NCBI RefSeq assembly: GCF_019976975.1
Contig: NZ_AP024630.1
Coordinates: 744,001 to 808,000 of the forward strand
Length of the DNA stretch: 64,000 nucleotides
Origin: Arthrobacter sp. NtRootA1
Lineage (GTDB): Bacteria > Actinomycetota > Actinomycetes > Actinomycetales > Micrococcaceae
Direction of reading: 5' to 3'
The position numbers and the translations under genes were made by a program. Of this stretch, positions 17,182 through 25,763 are shown in pieces (the first letter of the stretch is position 1; each line of letters opens with the position of its first letter). Below the pieces are notes generated by a model that was given only the letters and a program-made list of their open reading frames with translations, did not search any database and had not been told where the DNA came from.

Positions 17182-17242
17182 GTTGTGAGGCCTGCTTTGC
17201 GCGTTAAGAGCGACTCATAGCGCGTCAAGCGGGCCTCACAAC
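17182..17242. repeat. Dispersed palindromic repeat, family A copy 2
   Basis: The left arm GTTGTGAGGCCTGCTTTGCG starts at 17182. The right arm, ending GGGCCTCACAAC at 17242, pairs with it across a loop of about 17 nt. The copy lies between the TetR stop codon and the start of the membrane-protein gene, on the same orientation axis as the other copies. Confidence 0.85.
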
Positions 17243-17254
17243 GTGAGGGTGAAC

Positions 17255-17908
17255 CTACTTGATGACGTATCCATGCATAATGGTCATGACCGCGGCGACG
17301 CTTTGTTCGCGGGTGCGCTCCGGGTTGTAGGTTTGCCGGTCGAGCCCCACCACGAAGATGGCCCCGAAGATGGCCGCCTCCAGGCTGCCGCGGACGACGG
17401 ACTCGTCCACCTTGTATCCGGCGGCCACACGTTCCACCGCAGAGCCGATGACGGCGAGCAGCTCTGCCCGGAGTTCGGCGAACACGGCACTCCACTCACC
17501 CGGCGTCCGCCAGTTTTCACTCACCCAAAGCCGCGCGAAGGATGGGTATTCGTCCATGAATTCCATGGCCTGGCCCACCATGTTCTTCATGGACTCGAGC
17601 GGATCGCTGGTTTGGCCTTCGATTGCCTGGAGACGGACCAGCATGATGTCCACTCCGTGCCGAAGCAGCTGCGCGATCAGGTCCGATTTGCTGCCGAAGT
17701 TGTAGTAGACCGTCCCCTTGGACACGCCAGCCGCGGCTGCGATCTCATCCACGGTGACGCCGGCAGCGCCACGTTCGCCAATCAGCTCCATCGACGCTTC
17801 GAAGAGGCGCTGCTTGGTGGCGTTGGTGCGCCCGGGGCGCAGCTTCTTCTCCGCGGTTCCTGCGGCCGGCCCTTGCTCTGAAGGGGCCGCCGGCTGGGTG
17901 GTACTCAT
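17255..17908 (-). CDS. TetR-family regulator of the YhgE/ABC-like operon
   Basis: A 217-residue repressor. The helix-turn-helix is VTVDEIAAAAGVSKGTVYYN near residues 45-65, preceded by a 25-residue hydrophilic N-terminus. The helical C-terminal ligand domain follows. ATG at 17908 overlaps the YhgE stop codon as ATGA, so the regulator is the last gene of the operon it probably controls. The near-perfect 20-bp palindrome in the operon promoter (20750-20769) is its likely operator, giving negative feedback. Confidence 0.92.
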   Translation of the reverse strand: MSTTQPAAPSEQGPAAGTAEKKLRPGRTNATKQRLFEASMELIGERGAAGVTVDEIAAAAGVSKGTVYYNFGSKSDLIAQLLRHGVDIMLVRLQAIEGQTSDPLESMKNMVGQAMEFMDEYPSFARLWVSENWRTPGEWSAVFAELRAELLAVIGSAVERVAAGYKVDESVVRGSLEAAIFGAIFVVGLDRQTYNPERTREQSVAAVMTIMHGYVIK

Positions 17909-19941
17909 ACGGCAATCTCCGGCTTCAGCGTCTTGAGTGTCCACATCTTGTGTTTGCGGACGGCGAGAGTGGACAGTGCCGCTCCCAGCAAAGTGTATCC
18001 AAGCAAGCCGAGAACTGTTGGCCAGATCATGCTGAGTTCCCCGCCGTAGATCAGGTGCCGCATTCCCGTAACCACGTAGCCCATGGGCAGGACTTCGTGC
18101 ACCACATGAAGTGGCATGGGAGTAGTCTGCCAAGGGAACGTACCGCCCGAGGACACAAGCTGCAGGACCAGCAGGATCAGCACCACGAACTTGCCCGGCG
18201 TCCCCATGAGCGCCACGATGCCCTGGATGATGGCGCTGAACGCCATCACGGCGGCAAGCATGAACAACCACATGCCTACGGGGTGGGCGGCGTTCAAGCC
18301 GAGGCCCAGATTCACCACGAGGGTCAGGATAGTGGCCTGCAGGACCGAGACGACGAAGAACGGAAGCCAGCCACCGACGGCGATTTTCCAAGAGCGTGCG
18401 TTGGATGCCAGCGCGCGCTGGGTGATGGGGCGCATCGCCTGCACCAGCATGAACACTCCGATCCACAAGGCCAGCGTCAGGAAGAAGGGTGCCAATCCGG
18501 CGCCATAAGAACCTGCCTTGGCCTGCGATACGTTGTCCACCGCGACGGGATCGGCGATCACCTTGGACACGCTGCTCTTCTGTTGATCGTTCGGGTTCGG
18601 GATTTCTCCGGCACCCTTGGCAAGTTCCGTGGCCAGGGTGTGTGAGCCATCGGAAGCCTTCACGGCGCCAGTGGCGAGCTGTCCGGCGCCGTCGTTGAGT
18701 TGGTGGGCGCCGTCGTCGAGCTTTATGGCACCGTCCAGTGCGCTCTGCTGGCCAGCGGCCAGCGCGGACGCCCCGGTTTTCAACTGCCCCGCTCCGGCCG
18801 CTGCCTGCGAAATCGCGTCGGTCAACGTTGGTGTGGCTGCCGCAAGCTTCGATGCGCCCGCGCTCACCGCAGCTGAGCCGTCCGAGAGCTGCTGGATCTT
18901 GGCGGCGTCGCCCGCGATCTTGGCCTTGGCGTCGGTAACCGGGCCGGAAGTTGCAGTCGAATCGAAATCGGCCAGTACCTTGTCGGCCTGCTCCTGGGTG
19001 AGCACGCCAGCGCTAACCAGCCGTGCATTGGACTCGATAACACGATTGCGCAGGCCCTTGTCTGCCGCATCCAGCTGCCCGACGACGTCCTGGACTTTCG
19101 CATTCAGCTCGGCGTTCCCGGCGGCTACTTGCGCCGCACCGTCGGCGAGTTTCTTGGAATCGGCAGGCAGGGTGGCAGTTTTGTTCTTCAGCTCAGTGAG
19201 ACCCGAGCTCAGCTGGCTCGCGCCGTCATTGAGTTGCACAGCTCCATCGCGGAGTTGCGTTTGACCCGTGACGAGCTGATCGGCGCCGGTGACCAGCTGC
19301 GTGGTCCCGTCATGCAGGGTTGCAGCGCCATCACTGAGCTGACCCACTCCCGTGGCGAGTTCGGACGCGCCGTCCGCAGCCTTCACGATGGAGGCGTGGA
19401 TGGTACCGAAGCCTGTGAGGAGCTGGTTGGCTGTTTCCTCGCCCACCTCCTTGGCGACCGTTGAATGCACGGCTGTGGTGAGCTTGTCCACGATGGTGCT
19501 CAGGAGGTAGTTGTTGGCGTCGTTCGTAGTGACATGGAGCATTGCCTGGTTGGCGGCATCGAAACTGCCGGGGGAGACCAGGTTGGCGGAGAAATCCGTG
19601 GGGATGCGCAGCGCGAAGGCGTATTCGCCTGAACGGACGCCGGCATCCGCAGCTTCCGGACTGGACACCTGCTTCCAGTTGAAGACGTGACCATCCACCA
19701 AGCTGTCGGCAACCTTCTTGCCCGCCTGCAGCTCGGTGCCATCCTTGGAGGTTGCCCCCGTGTCTTCAACCACCAGTGCGGCGTCGATCTGGTTCAGGTT
19801 GCCGTACGGATCCCAGTTGGCGTAGAGATACACCGCGCCGTAGAGCAGCGGCACCATGGTCAGGGCCAGGATGGTCAGCTTGGGCAGGAGCCCGCCGGTC
19901 ATGCGCTTGAGTTCGGAGCGGGCGAGCCGCAGAACAGTCAC
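17905..19941 (-). CDS. YhgE/Pip-family ABC-2-type membrane protein
   Basis: A 678-residue membrane protein. One helix near residues 20-45 is followed by a 430-residue extracytoplasmic region containing many DGA-type heptads (LSDGAATLHDGTTQLVTGA and similar) that predict a long helical or coiled-coil stalk. About five helices lie at the C-terminus in the ABC-2 permease pattern. Family members include phage-infection protein Pip and YhgE. It overlaps both neighbours by 4 bp (ABC-like protein upstream, TetR downstream), so the three are one translationally coupled unit. The function may be export or envelope maintenance; no substrate is evident. Confidence 0.9.
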   Translation of the reverse strand: MTVLRLARSELKRMTGGLLPKLTILALTMVPLLYGAVYLYANWDPYGNLNQIDAALVVEDTGATSKDGTELQAGKKVADSLVDGHVFNWKQVSSPEAADAGVRSGEYAFALRIPTDFSANLVSPGSFDAANQAMLHVTTNDANNYLLSTIVDKLTTAVHSTVAKEVGEETANQLLTGFGTIHASIVKAADGASELATGVGQLSDGAATLHDGTTQLVTGADQLVTGQTQLRDGAVQLNDGASQLSSGLTELKNKTATLPADSKKLADGAAQVAAGNAELNAKVQDVVGQLDAADKGLRNRVIESNARLVSAGVLTQEQADKVLADFDSTATSGPVTDAKAKIAGDAAKIQQLSDGSAAVSAGASKLAAATPTLTDAISQAAAGAGQLKTGASALAAGQQSALDGAIKLDDGAHQLNDGAGQLATGAVKASDGSHTLATELAKGAGEIPNPNDQQKSSVSKVIADPVAVDNVSQAKAGSYGAGLAPFFLTLALWIGVFMLVQAMRPITQRALASNARSWKIAVGGWLPFFVVSVLQATILTLVVNLGLGLNAAHPVGMWLFMLAAVMAFSAIIQGIVALMGTPGKFVVLILLVLQLVSSGGTFPWQTTPMPLHVVHEVLPMGYVVTGMRHLIYGGELSMIWPTVLGLLGYTLLGAALSTLAVRKHKMWTLKTLKPEIAV

Positions 19942-20708
19942 TTTGCAGTCCTTTGGAGGTCTTGGAATTCAAGTTCGGATGCTTCGTCTGGAATCTCACG
20001 GGCCGGGATTGGGCTCGTTGTCGCTTGCTCGTTCGTCGCCGGTGCCGGCTCGGACACTTCAACGGTTTCCGGTTCCGGCGGGTGGGCGACTGAGTTGCCA
20101 ATTACCGCAGCAGGGCCAGCCCAGTTGTCCGGGAGGGCACTGACAACGGCGACGACGGCGAGCGGCCGCCCGGCGTCGGACGCCAAAGCCTCAAGCCGGG
20201 GCAACCACGCCGCGGGATCGGCACTGTGGCGATCGGGCGAATCGAGCACCAGGAGGTCGGTAGCTGGATCTGCCAAGGCGAGGGCGGTCAGAAGCTCGAG
20301 CCGGCGGCCGGCGGGAAGCTGTTCAACCCACAGGCCGGCGATGTCCTCGAAGCTGTTGATCTTCAGCCACGGCTTGCTGAGCAGCGCACCACGGTAACGG
20401 CGGGGGATGAGGGAGAGGTCCTCTGTGACGAGGTCGCGAACGCTTAGGTGCTGTTCAGGCTCATTGACGCCGGGCGAATCGACCAAGGCGCTCGCCAACC
20501 GGATCTTTTTGGTCTTGCTGTTGTTGTCCCAACTGAGGACGCCCTTGCTGGGTTTCATGCGGCCACTGAGTGCCAAGGCCAAGGCGGTCCGCTGATCCTG
20601 GCCTTCGCCAGCCACGAGCAAGAGTTCGCCACGACGGGCCTGGAGTGACGTTGCCGGAAGGAGATCGTCCCGGCGGCCGTTGATCTGGAGTTGCTGTACG
20701 GACAGCAC
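19938..20708 (-). CDS. Degenerate ABC ATPase-like partner of YhgE
   Basis: A 256-residue protein that aligns by eye with ABC nucleotide-binding domains: an N-terminal LSVQQLQINGR strand, a Walker A position reading VAGEGQDQRTAL, a signature-like LPAGRRLELLTALALA, and Walker B DLLVLDSPD. Walker A lacks the GxGKS/T lysine and Walker B lacks the catalytic Glu after Asp, so ATP hydrolysis is doubtful. The last 60 residues are an acidic, Pro/Glu-rich tail. GTG at 20708 has GAAAGG about 10 nt upstream. It is the first gene of the YhgE-TetR operon and is probably a structural or regulatory subunit. Confidence 0.75.
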   Translation of the reverse strand: MLSVQQLQINGRRDDLLPATSLQARRGELLLVAGEGQDQRTALALALSGRMKPSKGVLSWDNNSKTKKIRLASALVDSPGVNEPEQHLSVRDLVTEDLSLIPRRYRGALLSKPWLKINSFEDIAGLWVEQLPAGRRLELLTALALADPATDLLVLDSPDRHSADPAAWLPRLEALASDAGRPLAVVAVVSALPDNWAGPAAVIGNSVAHPPEPETVEVSEPAPATNEQATTSPIPAREIPDEASELEFQDLQRTAK

Positions 20709-20741
20709 AATGAGCCTTTCGCAGAAATGGTGTCTGCTGAA

Positions 20742-20770
20742 AGTCTAACTGAACTGACTGGTCAGTTCAA
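20742..20770 (-). promoter_or_regulatory. Promoter and TetR operator of the YhgE operon
   Basis: On the minus strand -35 TTGAAC (20765-20770) and -10 TAGACT (20742-20747) are spaced by 17 bp. The palindrome TGAACTGAC-TG-GTCAGTTCA (20750-20769) covers the -35 and most of the spacer. Placement and symmetry are those of a TetR-type operator, and the operon's last gene encodes a TetR protein. Confidence 0.8.
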
Positions 20771-20777
20771 ATAGGCC

Positions 20778-22235
20778 CTAGAGCCCATACTTCTCCAAGA
20801 GGCGCAACCAGACCTCGCTGATGGTGGGATACGACGGAACGGCATGCCACAGCCTGTCCAAAGGGACTTCCCCGACGATCGCGATCGTGGCCGAATGCAG
20901 CAGTTCAGCTACCCCGGGGCCGACGAACGTAGCACCAAGAATGACTTTCCGATCCTCGTCCACCACGATCTGCGCCCACCCTTTGTAGTCGCGGGAATAG
21001 AGCTGGGAGCCGGAAACATCGATGGGCAACTCAACGCCTGTGACGTGCTTGCCTTGAAGAAGGGCCTGCTCCAGGCTGGGACCCACTGAGGCAACTTCCG
21101 GGTCCGTGAAGACCACGCTCGGAATGGCGTGCTCGTTGGCCGTGTGAGCATACGCGGTCCAGGGCCGGGGCGTGCCCTGGAGCTTACCGTTGGCCCGGGC
21201 AACGATGGCATCGCCGGTAGCCCGGGCTTCGTACTTTCCCTGGTGCGTGAGCAATACTTTGCCCGCGGCATCGCCTGCCGCGTACAGCCACAGTCCACTG
21301 GTGCCATCGCTTGCCGGGCCCTCCACCAGGCCACTGGCGTCCGTAGTGAGCCGGAGGGGTTTTCCGTTCTGCGGCTCAACGCCCACATTCTCCAGGCCCA
21401 AATTGGCCAATGCTGGATGCCTGCCGGACGCGACCAGGAGTGTGTCTGCCGTGACGGCCTCTCCGTTGAACGTAACTGTCACCGAGCCGTCGTCGTTCTT
21501 TTCTGCTTTGTCCACATCCGTGTGGAGATGGACCGTCACCCCATCGGCGCGCAGCCCGGCCAGGACCAGATCAGCTGCCTCTTCGGGATAGCTGCTCAGA
21601 AGGCGACCACGAGCAATGAGTGTCACCACCGAACCAAGGCGGGCAAAAGCCTGGGCCAATTCGACGCCGGCCACTCCACCTCCGAGCACCGCAAATCGCT
21701 GCGGGATGACTTTTGCCGCAGTGGCGCCGCGGGTAGTCCAGAACGGTACGTCCTTGAGGCCCTCAATATCCGGGATGGTAGGGGTAGAGCCTGTGGCCAC
21801 AACCACGGCATGGTGCGCCTTGAGCGCGTAGCTGTTGCCATCGAGCCCGTCCACCTGGACCTCGCGTGGTCCTGTGATGCGCCCCCGCCCACGGATCAGC
21901 TCGATGCCCGCACTGTCCAGCCATTCGACCTGGCCCCCGTCCTGCCAATTGTTCGTGAACCAGTCCCGGTGCTTCAGGGCCGACTCTGCGTCAATGACTC
22001 CGGTGACCGCTTCTGAAGCCCCGGGGATTCCCTGCGCCGCGTGGAGCACGCTGCCTGGCCGGAGGAGTGCTTTGGAAGGAATGCACGCCCAATATGAGCA
22101 TTCGCCGCCAACCAGTTCGCTTTCCACGATCACTGCCGTCAGTCCGCCACGAACCACCCTGTCCGCCACGTTTTCCCCGACGGCACCCGCGCCGATCACG
22201 ATTACGTCGAATTCACGGGAGCTCTCGGCATTCAT
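20778..22235 (-). CDS. Flavin-dependent pyridine nucleotide-disulfide oxidoreductase
   Basis: A 485-residue FAD/NAD(P) enzyme of the lipoamide dehydrogenase/mercuric reductase family. The FAD-binding motif is VIGAGAVGENVADRVVRGG at residues 11-30. The redox disulfide is in GGECSYWACIPSKALLRP, with C-x4-C as in class I enzymes. A second Rossmann motif (VLGGGVAGVELAQAFARLG) binds NAD(P). The dimerisation domain ends the protein, with YPTISEVWLRLLEKYG in place of the classic HxHPT. No lipoyl-complex genes are nearby, so the true substrate (thiol, quinone or metal) is open. Confidence 0.88.
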   Translation of the reverse strand: MNAESSREFDVIVIGAGAVGENVADRVVRGGLTAVIVESELVGGECSYWACIPSKALLRPGSVLHAAQGIPGASEAVTGVIDAESALKHRDWFTNNWQDGGQVEWLDSAGIELIRGRGRITGPREVQVDGLDGNSYALKAHHAVVVATGSTPTIPDIEGLKDVPFWTTRGATAAKVIPQRFAVLGGGVAGVELAQAFARLGSVVTLIARGRLLSSYPEEAADLVLAGLRADGVTVHLHTDVDKAEKNDDGSVTVTFNGEAVTADTLLVASGRHPALANLGLENVGVEPQNGKPLRLTTDASGLVEGPASDGTSGLWLYAAGDAAGKVLLTHQGKYEARATGDAIVARANGKLQGTPRPWTAYAHTANEHAIPSVVFTDPEVASVGPSLEQALLQGKHVTGVELPIDVSGSQLYSRDYKGWAQIVVDEDRKVILGATFVGPGVAELLHSATIAIVGEVPLDRLWHAVPSYPTISEVWLRLLEKYGL

Positions 22236-22263
22236 GGGAGAAGCCTACAACTGCTACCTCTGC

Positions 22264-22324
22264 GTTGTGAGGCCCGCTCTGCGAGGTTGGCGTGGGTTTT
22301 GGGGCCCAGAGTGGGCCTCGCAAC
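22264..22324. repeat. Dispersed palindromic repeat, family A copy 3
   Basis: The left arm GTTGTGAGGCCCGCTCTGCG (22264-22283) pairs with the right arm CCCAGAGTGGGCCTCGCAAC (22305-22324) across a 21-nt loop. It lies between the start of the oxidoreductase gene and the stop codon of nanE, at the 3' end of the nan operon. Confidence 0.85.
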
Positions 22325-22330
22325 TTAGGG

Positions 22331-23017
22331 CTAGGCGTGCATCGCACCCTTGAACCAGCCCGTGATGGACGCCGGGTGGGTGATAGCCGTGCCGACAACT
22401 ACGGCAAATGCCCCTGCATCGAGTGCTTGACGGGCCTGGGCAGGGGTATGGATGCGGCCCTCCGCGATCAGTGGCTTACCCAATCCGCCGGCAGCGATCT
22501 GCTCCAAAAGCTCCAGATCCGGGCCGTCGGTCTTGTGGCGCTCGCCGGTATACCCGGACAGAGTGGTTCCGACCAGGTCCGCTCCGGCATCAACGGCTGC
22601 CAGGGCGTCGTCGAAGGAGCCACAGTCGGCCATGACCAGTGCGTGCGATTCGGCGTGGATTCCGGCCACGGTGTCCGCGAACGACAAACCATCAGGCCGG
22701 GAACGTCGAGTACCGTCAATCGCCACAACATGTGCGCCTGCGTTCGCCACGGCAAGCGCGTGCCGGAGCGTGGGTGTGATGAAGACGCCGTCATGCCCGT
22801 CCTTCCAGAGGCCGATGACGGGAACTTCGACGGCGGCACGCGTGAACTGTATGTCGGCTAACCCTTGGACGCGGATCGCCGCGGCACCGCCGATGACAGC
22901 CGAGGCCGCCACCTGAGCTGTGGTGCGGGGATCGCGCATGGGTTCGCCGGGGTAGGCCTGGCAGGAGACGATCAGCTGGGAACGGAGGGCTTCGAGGCCT
23001 TCGGGGGTGAGGATCAT
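22331..23017 (-). CDS. nanE: N-acetylmannosamine-6-phosphate 2-epimerase
   Basis: A 228-residue TIM-barrel enzyme converting ManNAc-6-P to GlcNAc-6-P in sialic-acid catabolism. Family landmarks include IVSCQAYPGEPMRDP near the N-terminus, IGLWKDG, VAIDGTRRSRPDG, VMADCGSFDDALAA with the catalytic-region Asp/Cys, and LIAEGRIHTPAQA. It lies 12 bp after nanK in a run of seven same-strand genes. A family A palindromic repeat follows the stop codon. Confidence 0.9.
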   Translation of the reverse strand: MILTPEGLEALRSQLIVSCQAYPGEPMRDPRTTAQVAASAVIGGAAAIRVQGLADIQFTRAAVEVPVIGLWKDGHDGVFITPTLRHALAVANAGAHVVAIDGTRRSRPDGLSFADTVAGIHAESHALVMADCGSFDDALAAVDAGADLVGTTLSGYTGERHKTDGPDLELLEQIAAGGLGKPLIAEGRIHTPAQARQALDAGAFAVVVGTAITHPASITGWFKGAMHA

Positions 23018-23029
23018 GATGTCTCTCTT

Positions 23030-24004
23030 CTAAAGGACGAGTTTCGCGGCACCAACAATGGCTGCGGTGTTGCCGAGGGTTGCCCGCGCCACGGGGACCT
23101 GGGCGAGAGGCGCCAGCAGCTCTTGGCGGAGGGCGGCTTCCATGGGCTCCCACCAAAGCTCGCCGGCGTCGGCTAGTCCACCTGAAATCACTACGGTTTC
23201 AGGATCAAGAATGTTGATGAGCCCGCCCACGGCTTGACCTGCGGCGCCCGCGCCGAGATCAATGGCACGCAAGGCAGCGGCTCGGCTGGCAGTGGCGGCA
23301 GCACCGCCGTCGGGCGTGGAAGAAGAGGCGAGCGCAAACACGCCGCGCGTGTCCACAGCATCCACGGCCGAACCACCAAATCGCAGGTACGACTCGTGGA
23401 TGGCGGGCCCGGAAGCAATCGCCTCAACATGCCCGGCCGAACCACAGACGCAGGGCAACGGAACACCCTCAAACGTGGCGTAAGGCGATGCGAAGTGACC
23501 CACGTGCCCGCCAACAAAGCGGTGCCCCAAAACTGGAGCCCAGCCAAGGACAAAGCTGCCGCCCACGCCGGTCCCAAACGCAACCATGAGTGAACTTGAG
23601 GACCCCGCGGCAGCACCGAGCCACGCTTCGCCGATGGCGTGTGCGTGGACGTCGTTGACGGCCCGGACGGGAAGACCCACACGGGCGGAAAGTCCTGCGG
23701 CCAGGTTTGTTCCAGCCCAGCCCAGAATCGCATCCGTCGCCGAAACAACGGTCCCGGCAGCAGCGTCGATGACCCCCGCAGAGCCCACGCCGACGCCGGA
23801 AACTGTAACTCCGGCGTCGGCGGCGCGCTCCACCAAGCCCGAGATCAGCGCTGCAGTGGCATCAAGGATTGCCTCGCCACCAGCCCGGTTCAACGTCGGA
23901 ATGGTCTCCGACACCATCACCTCGCCGGAAGAGGAGACAACCCCGGCGGCGGTCTTGGTGCCGCCTAGGTCAACGCCGATCACATGGGTCAGGGAAACGG
24001 TCAT
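23030..24004 (-). CDS. nanK: ROK-family sugar kinase, probable N-acetylmannosamine kinase
   Basis: A 324-residue ROK kinase that would phosphorylate ManNAc. The ATP-binding motif is IGVDLGGTKTAAGVV and the catalytic region is RAVNDVHAHAIGEAW followed by GTGVGGSFV. The ROK zinc motif CxCGxxGCxE appears as CVCGSAGHVEAIASG, with His replacing the third Cys. Position between nanE and the nanA-like gene supports NanK rather than glucokinase. The gap to the upstream lyase gene is 6 bp. Confidence 0.85.
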   Translation of the reverse strand: MTVSLTHVIGVDLGGTKTAAGVVSSSGEVMVSETIPTLNRAGGEAILDATAALISGLVERAADAGVTVSGVGVGSAGVIDAAAGTVVSATDAILGWAGTNLAAGLSARVGLPVRAVNDVHAHAIGEAWLGAAAGSSSSLMVAFGTGVGGSFVLGWAPVLGHRFVGGHVGHFASPYATFEGVPLPCVCGSAGHVEAIASGPAIHESYLRFGGSAVDAVDTRGVFALASSSTPDGGAAATASRAAALRAIDLGAGAAGQAVGGLINILDPETVVISGGLADAGELWWEPMEAALRQELLAPLAQVPVARATLGNTAAIVGAAKLVL

Positions 24005-24010
24005 CGAAGA

Positions 24011-24928
24011 CTAGACCAGCCCGTTCCGCTCCAGGATTTCGCGGATCAGCGCCGTCTCTTCGGAGTTGAGGGACAGCATGGGCTCGCTCATCGTGTTGGA
24101 CTCAATGACGCCCATCACCTGCAGGGCGGTCTTGAAAGCACCCAGGCCTGCAGCGCCCCCGGAGACACGGCCGTTGGGGGTGTAGACGATTTCGAACACG
24201 TCGGCCAGGCGGTCCTGTTCCCGCGCGGCCAGGGCCCAGTGGCCAGCCTGCGCGGCGTCGAACAGACGGCGGTAGCCGGCCGGATCAACGTTGCCAAGAC
24301 CCGGCACGACACCTTGGGCGCCACCTAGGAGGGCTCCATCCACCACTACTTCGTGGCCGGTGAAGATGTCGAAGTTGGGGATGTCTTTGGCCGCGAGCAG
24401 CAGCTGGCGGAAGGAAACGTCGTCGCCGGAGGAGTCCTTGACGCCGGCAATCACGCCGTCGCGGCCAAGCCGGACCAGGAGGTCCGTGGGCAGCTTGAAG
24501 TGGGTGCGGACGGGGACGTCGTAGGCGAAGATCGGCTTGCCGATCGCCTCGTGGATGCTGCGGAAATGCGTTTCGGTCTCTGCGGCGTTGCCGATGGCGT
24601 AGTACATGGAGGTCACCACGATCGCGTCAGCGCCCAGGTCCACCACTTTTCGGGCTTCCTCGATGACCCGGTTGGTTGTCTGCTCGTTGGCGCCGACGAT
24701 GAGCGGGACCGCTCCTGCGTTGGCGTCCGCGATGGTGGAGACCACAAGTTCCCGCTCGTCATTGGTGAGGTAGGGGACTTCGCCGGAGGAGCCCAGGACG
24801 AAAAGGCCGGACACGCCGCCGTCGATCAGGTGCTTGGTGACGTTCTTCAGCGACGCGGTGTCGACGCTGCCGTCCGCGTGGCGGGGGGTGATGACCGGGG
24901 GAATGACGCCCTGGAACTGAGTGGACAC
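24011..24928 (-). CDS. nanA: DHDPS/NAL-family aldolase, probable N-acetylneuraminate lyase
   Basis: A 305-residue class I aldolase of the dihydrodipicolinate synthase/N-acetylneuraminate lyase family. GSSGEVPYLT is the substrate carboxylate-binding loop, FAYDVPVRTHFKLP holds the catalytic Tyr, and GVKDSSGDD carries the Schiff-base Lys. Sequence alone cannot separate NAL from other 2-keto-3-deoxy-acid aldolases. The adjacent nanK, nanE and a sialate-type importer make the lyase role most likely: it cleaves Neu5Ac to ManNAc and pyruvate. Confidence 0.8.
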   Translation of the reverse strand: MSTQFQGVIPPVITPRHADGSVDTASLKNVTKHLIDGGVSGLFVLGSSGEVPYLTNDERELVVSTIADANAGAVPLIVGANEQTTNRVIEEARKVVDLGADAIVVTSMYYAIGNAAETETHFRSIHEAIGKPIFAYDVPVRTHFKLPTDLLVRLGRDGVIAGVKDSSGDDVSFRQLLLAAKDIPNFDIFTGHEVVVDGALLGGAQGVVPGLGNVDPAGYRRLFDAAQAGHWALAAREQDRLADVFEIVYTPNGRVSGGAAGLGAFKTALQVMGVIESNTMSEPMLSLNSEETALIREILERNGLV

Positions 24929-24965
24929 AGAAATCTCCGTTGTTTGTAACTTGTGAAGGGAAAAA

Positions 24966-25763
24966 CTAGATGTGAAGCAGGCTCGGCGCGGCGCCCAGCA
25001 GCTTCTTGGTGTAATCGTTGCTCGGGTTGTCGAAGACCTGTGCGGCGGTGCCCTGCTCGACGATCTTGCCGAAGTACATGACGCAGATCCGGTCCGAGAC
25101 GTAGCGAACGGTCTGGATGTCGTGCGAAATGAACACCATGCCCAAGTTCAGCTGGGTCTTCAGGTCCGACAGCAGGTTCAGGACCTGCGCGCGGACCGAA
25201 ACGTCCAAGGCCGACGTCGGCTCGTCCGCCACGATGATGTCCGGGTCCAGGGCCAGTGCGCGGGCGATCGCCACACGCTGGCGCTGGCCGCCGGAAACCT
25301 GCGACGGCGTCACCTCGGCCGCCGATTGCGGCAGACCAACCAGGGCCAACAGTTCCTTGACCTTGGCGGCGCGCGTTGTCGCATTGCCGATGCCGTGGAT
25401 CTGCAGGGGATCGGTGAGGATGTCCTGAATGGTCATACGCGGGTTGAGCGCCGTAGCCGGGTCCTGGAAGACCACGGAGACCGAGCGGCCAAACTGCTTG
25501 CGCATGCCAGCGTTGCGCTTGATAGCTGGCTTTCCATGGAACAAGACCTGGCCCGACGTCGGAGGTTGCAGTCCCACAAGCACTGAAGCGAGGGTGGACT
25601 TGCCACAGCCGGACTCACCAACGATGCCCACGGTTTCGCCGCGGCTGATGCTGAAGTCCACACCGTCCACGGCTTTGACGATGTTTGGACGGAAGAGTCC
25701 GCCGGTCCGGGCGTGGTGGTAGACCTTGACGTCCTTGAGCTCGATCACGGGCGTGGCGTTCAT
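24966..25763 (-). CDS. ABC transporter ATP-binding protein (DppF type), sialate-importer-like
   Basis: A 265-residue ATPase with Walker A GESGCGKSTLAS, Q-loop VVFQDP, signature VSGGQRQRVAIARAL and Walker B IIVADEPTSALD. It ends with the C-terminal LLGAAPSLL typical of oligopeptide/dipeptide ATPases. It overlaps the upstream permease-ATPase gene by 4 bp. With the gene cluster it resembles SiaI of the Corynebacterium SiaEFGI sialic-acid importer; peptide import is the alternative. Confidence 0.9.
   Translation of the reverse strand: MNATPVIELKDVKVYHHARTGGLFRPNIVKAVDGVDFSISRGETVGIVGESGCGKSTLASVLVGLQPPTSGQVLFHGKPAIKRNAGMRKQFGRSVSVVFQDPATALNPRMTIQDILTDPLQIHGIGNATTRAAKVKELLALVGLPQSAAEVTPSQVSGGQRQRVAIARALALDPDIIVADEPTSALDVSVRAQVLNLLSDLKTQLNLGMVFISHDIQTVRYVSDRICVMYFGKIVEQGTAAQVFDNPSNDYTKKLLGAAPSLLHI

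Noticed and set aside
17909..18466. N-terminal extension of the TetR frame
   Set aside because: It overlaps the YhgE gene in another frame and lacks domain sequence. TetR begins with ATG 17908 in an ATGA overlap.
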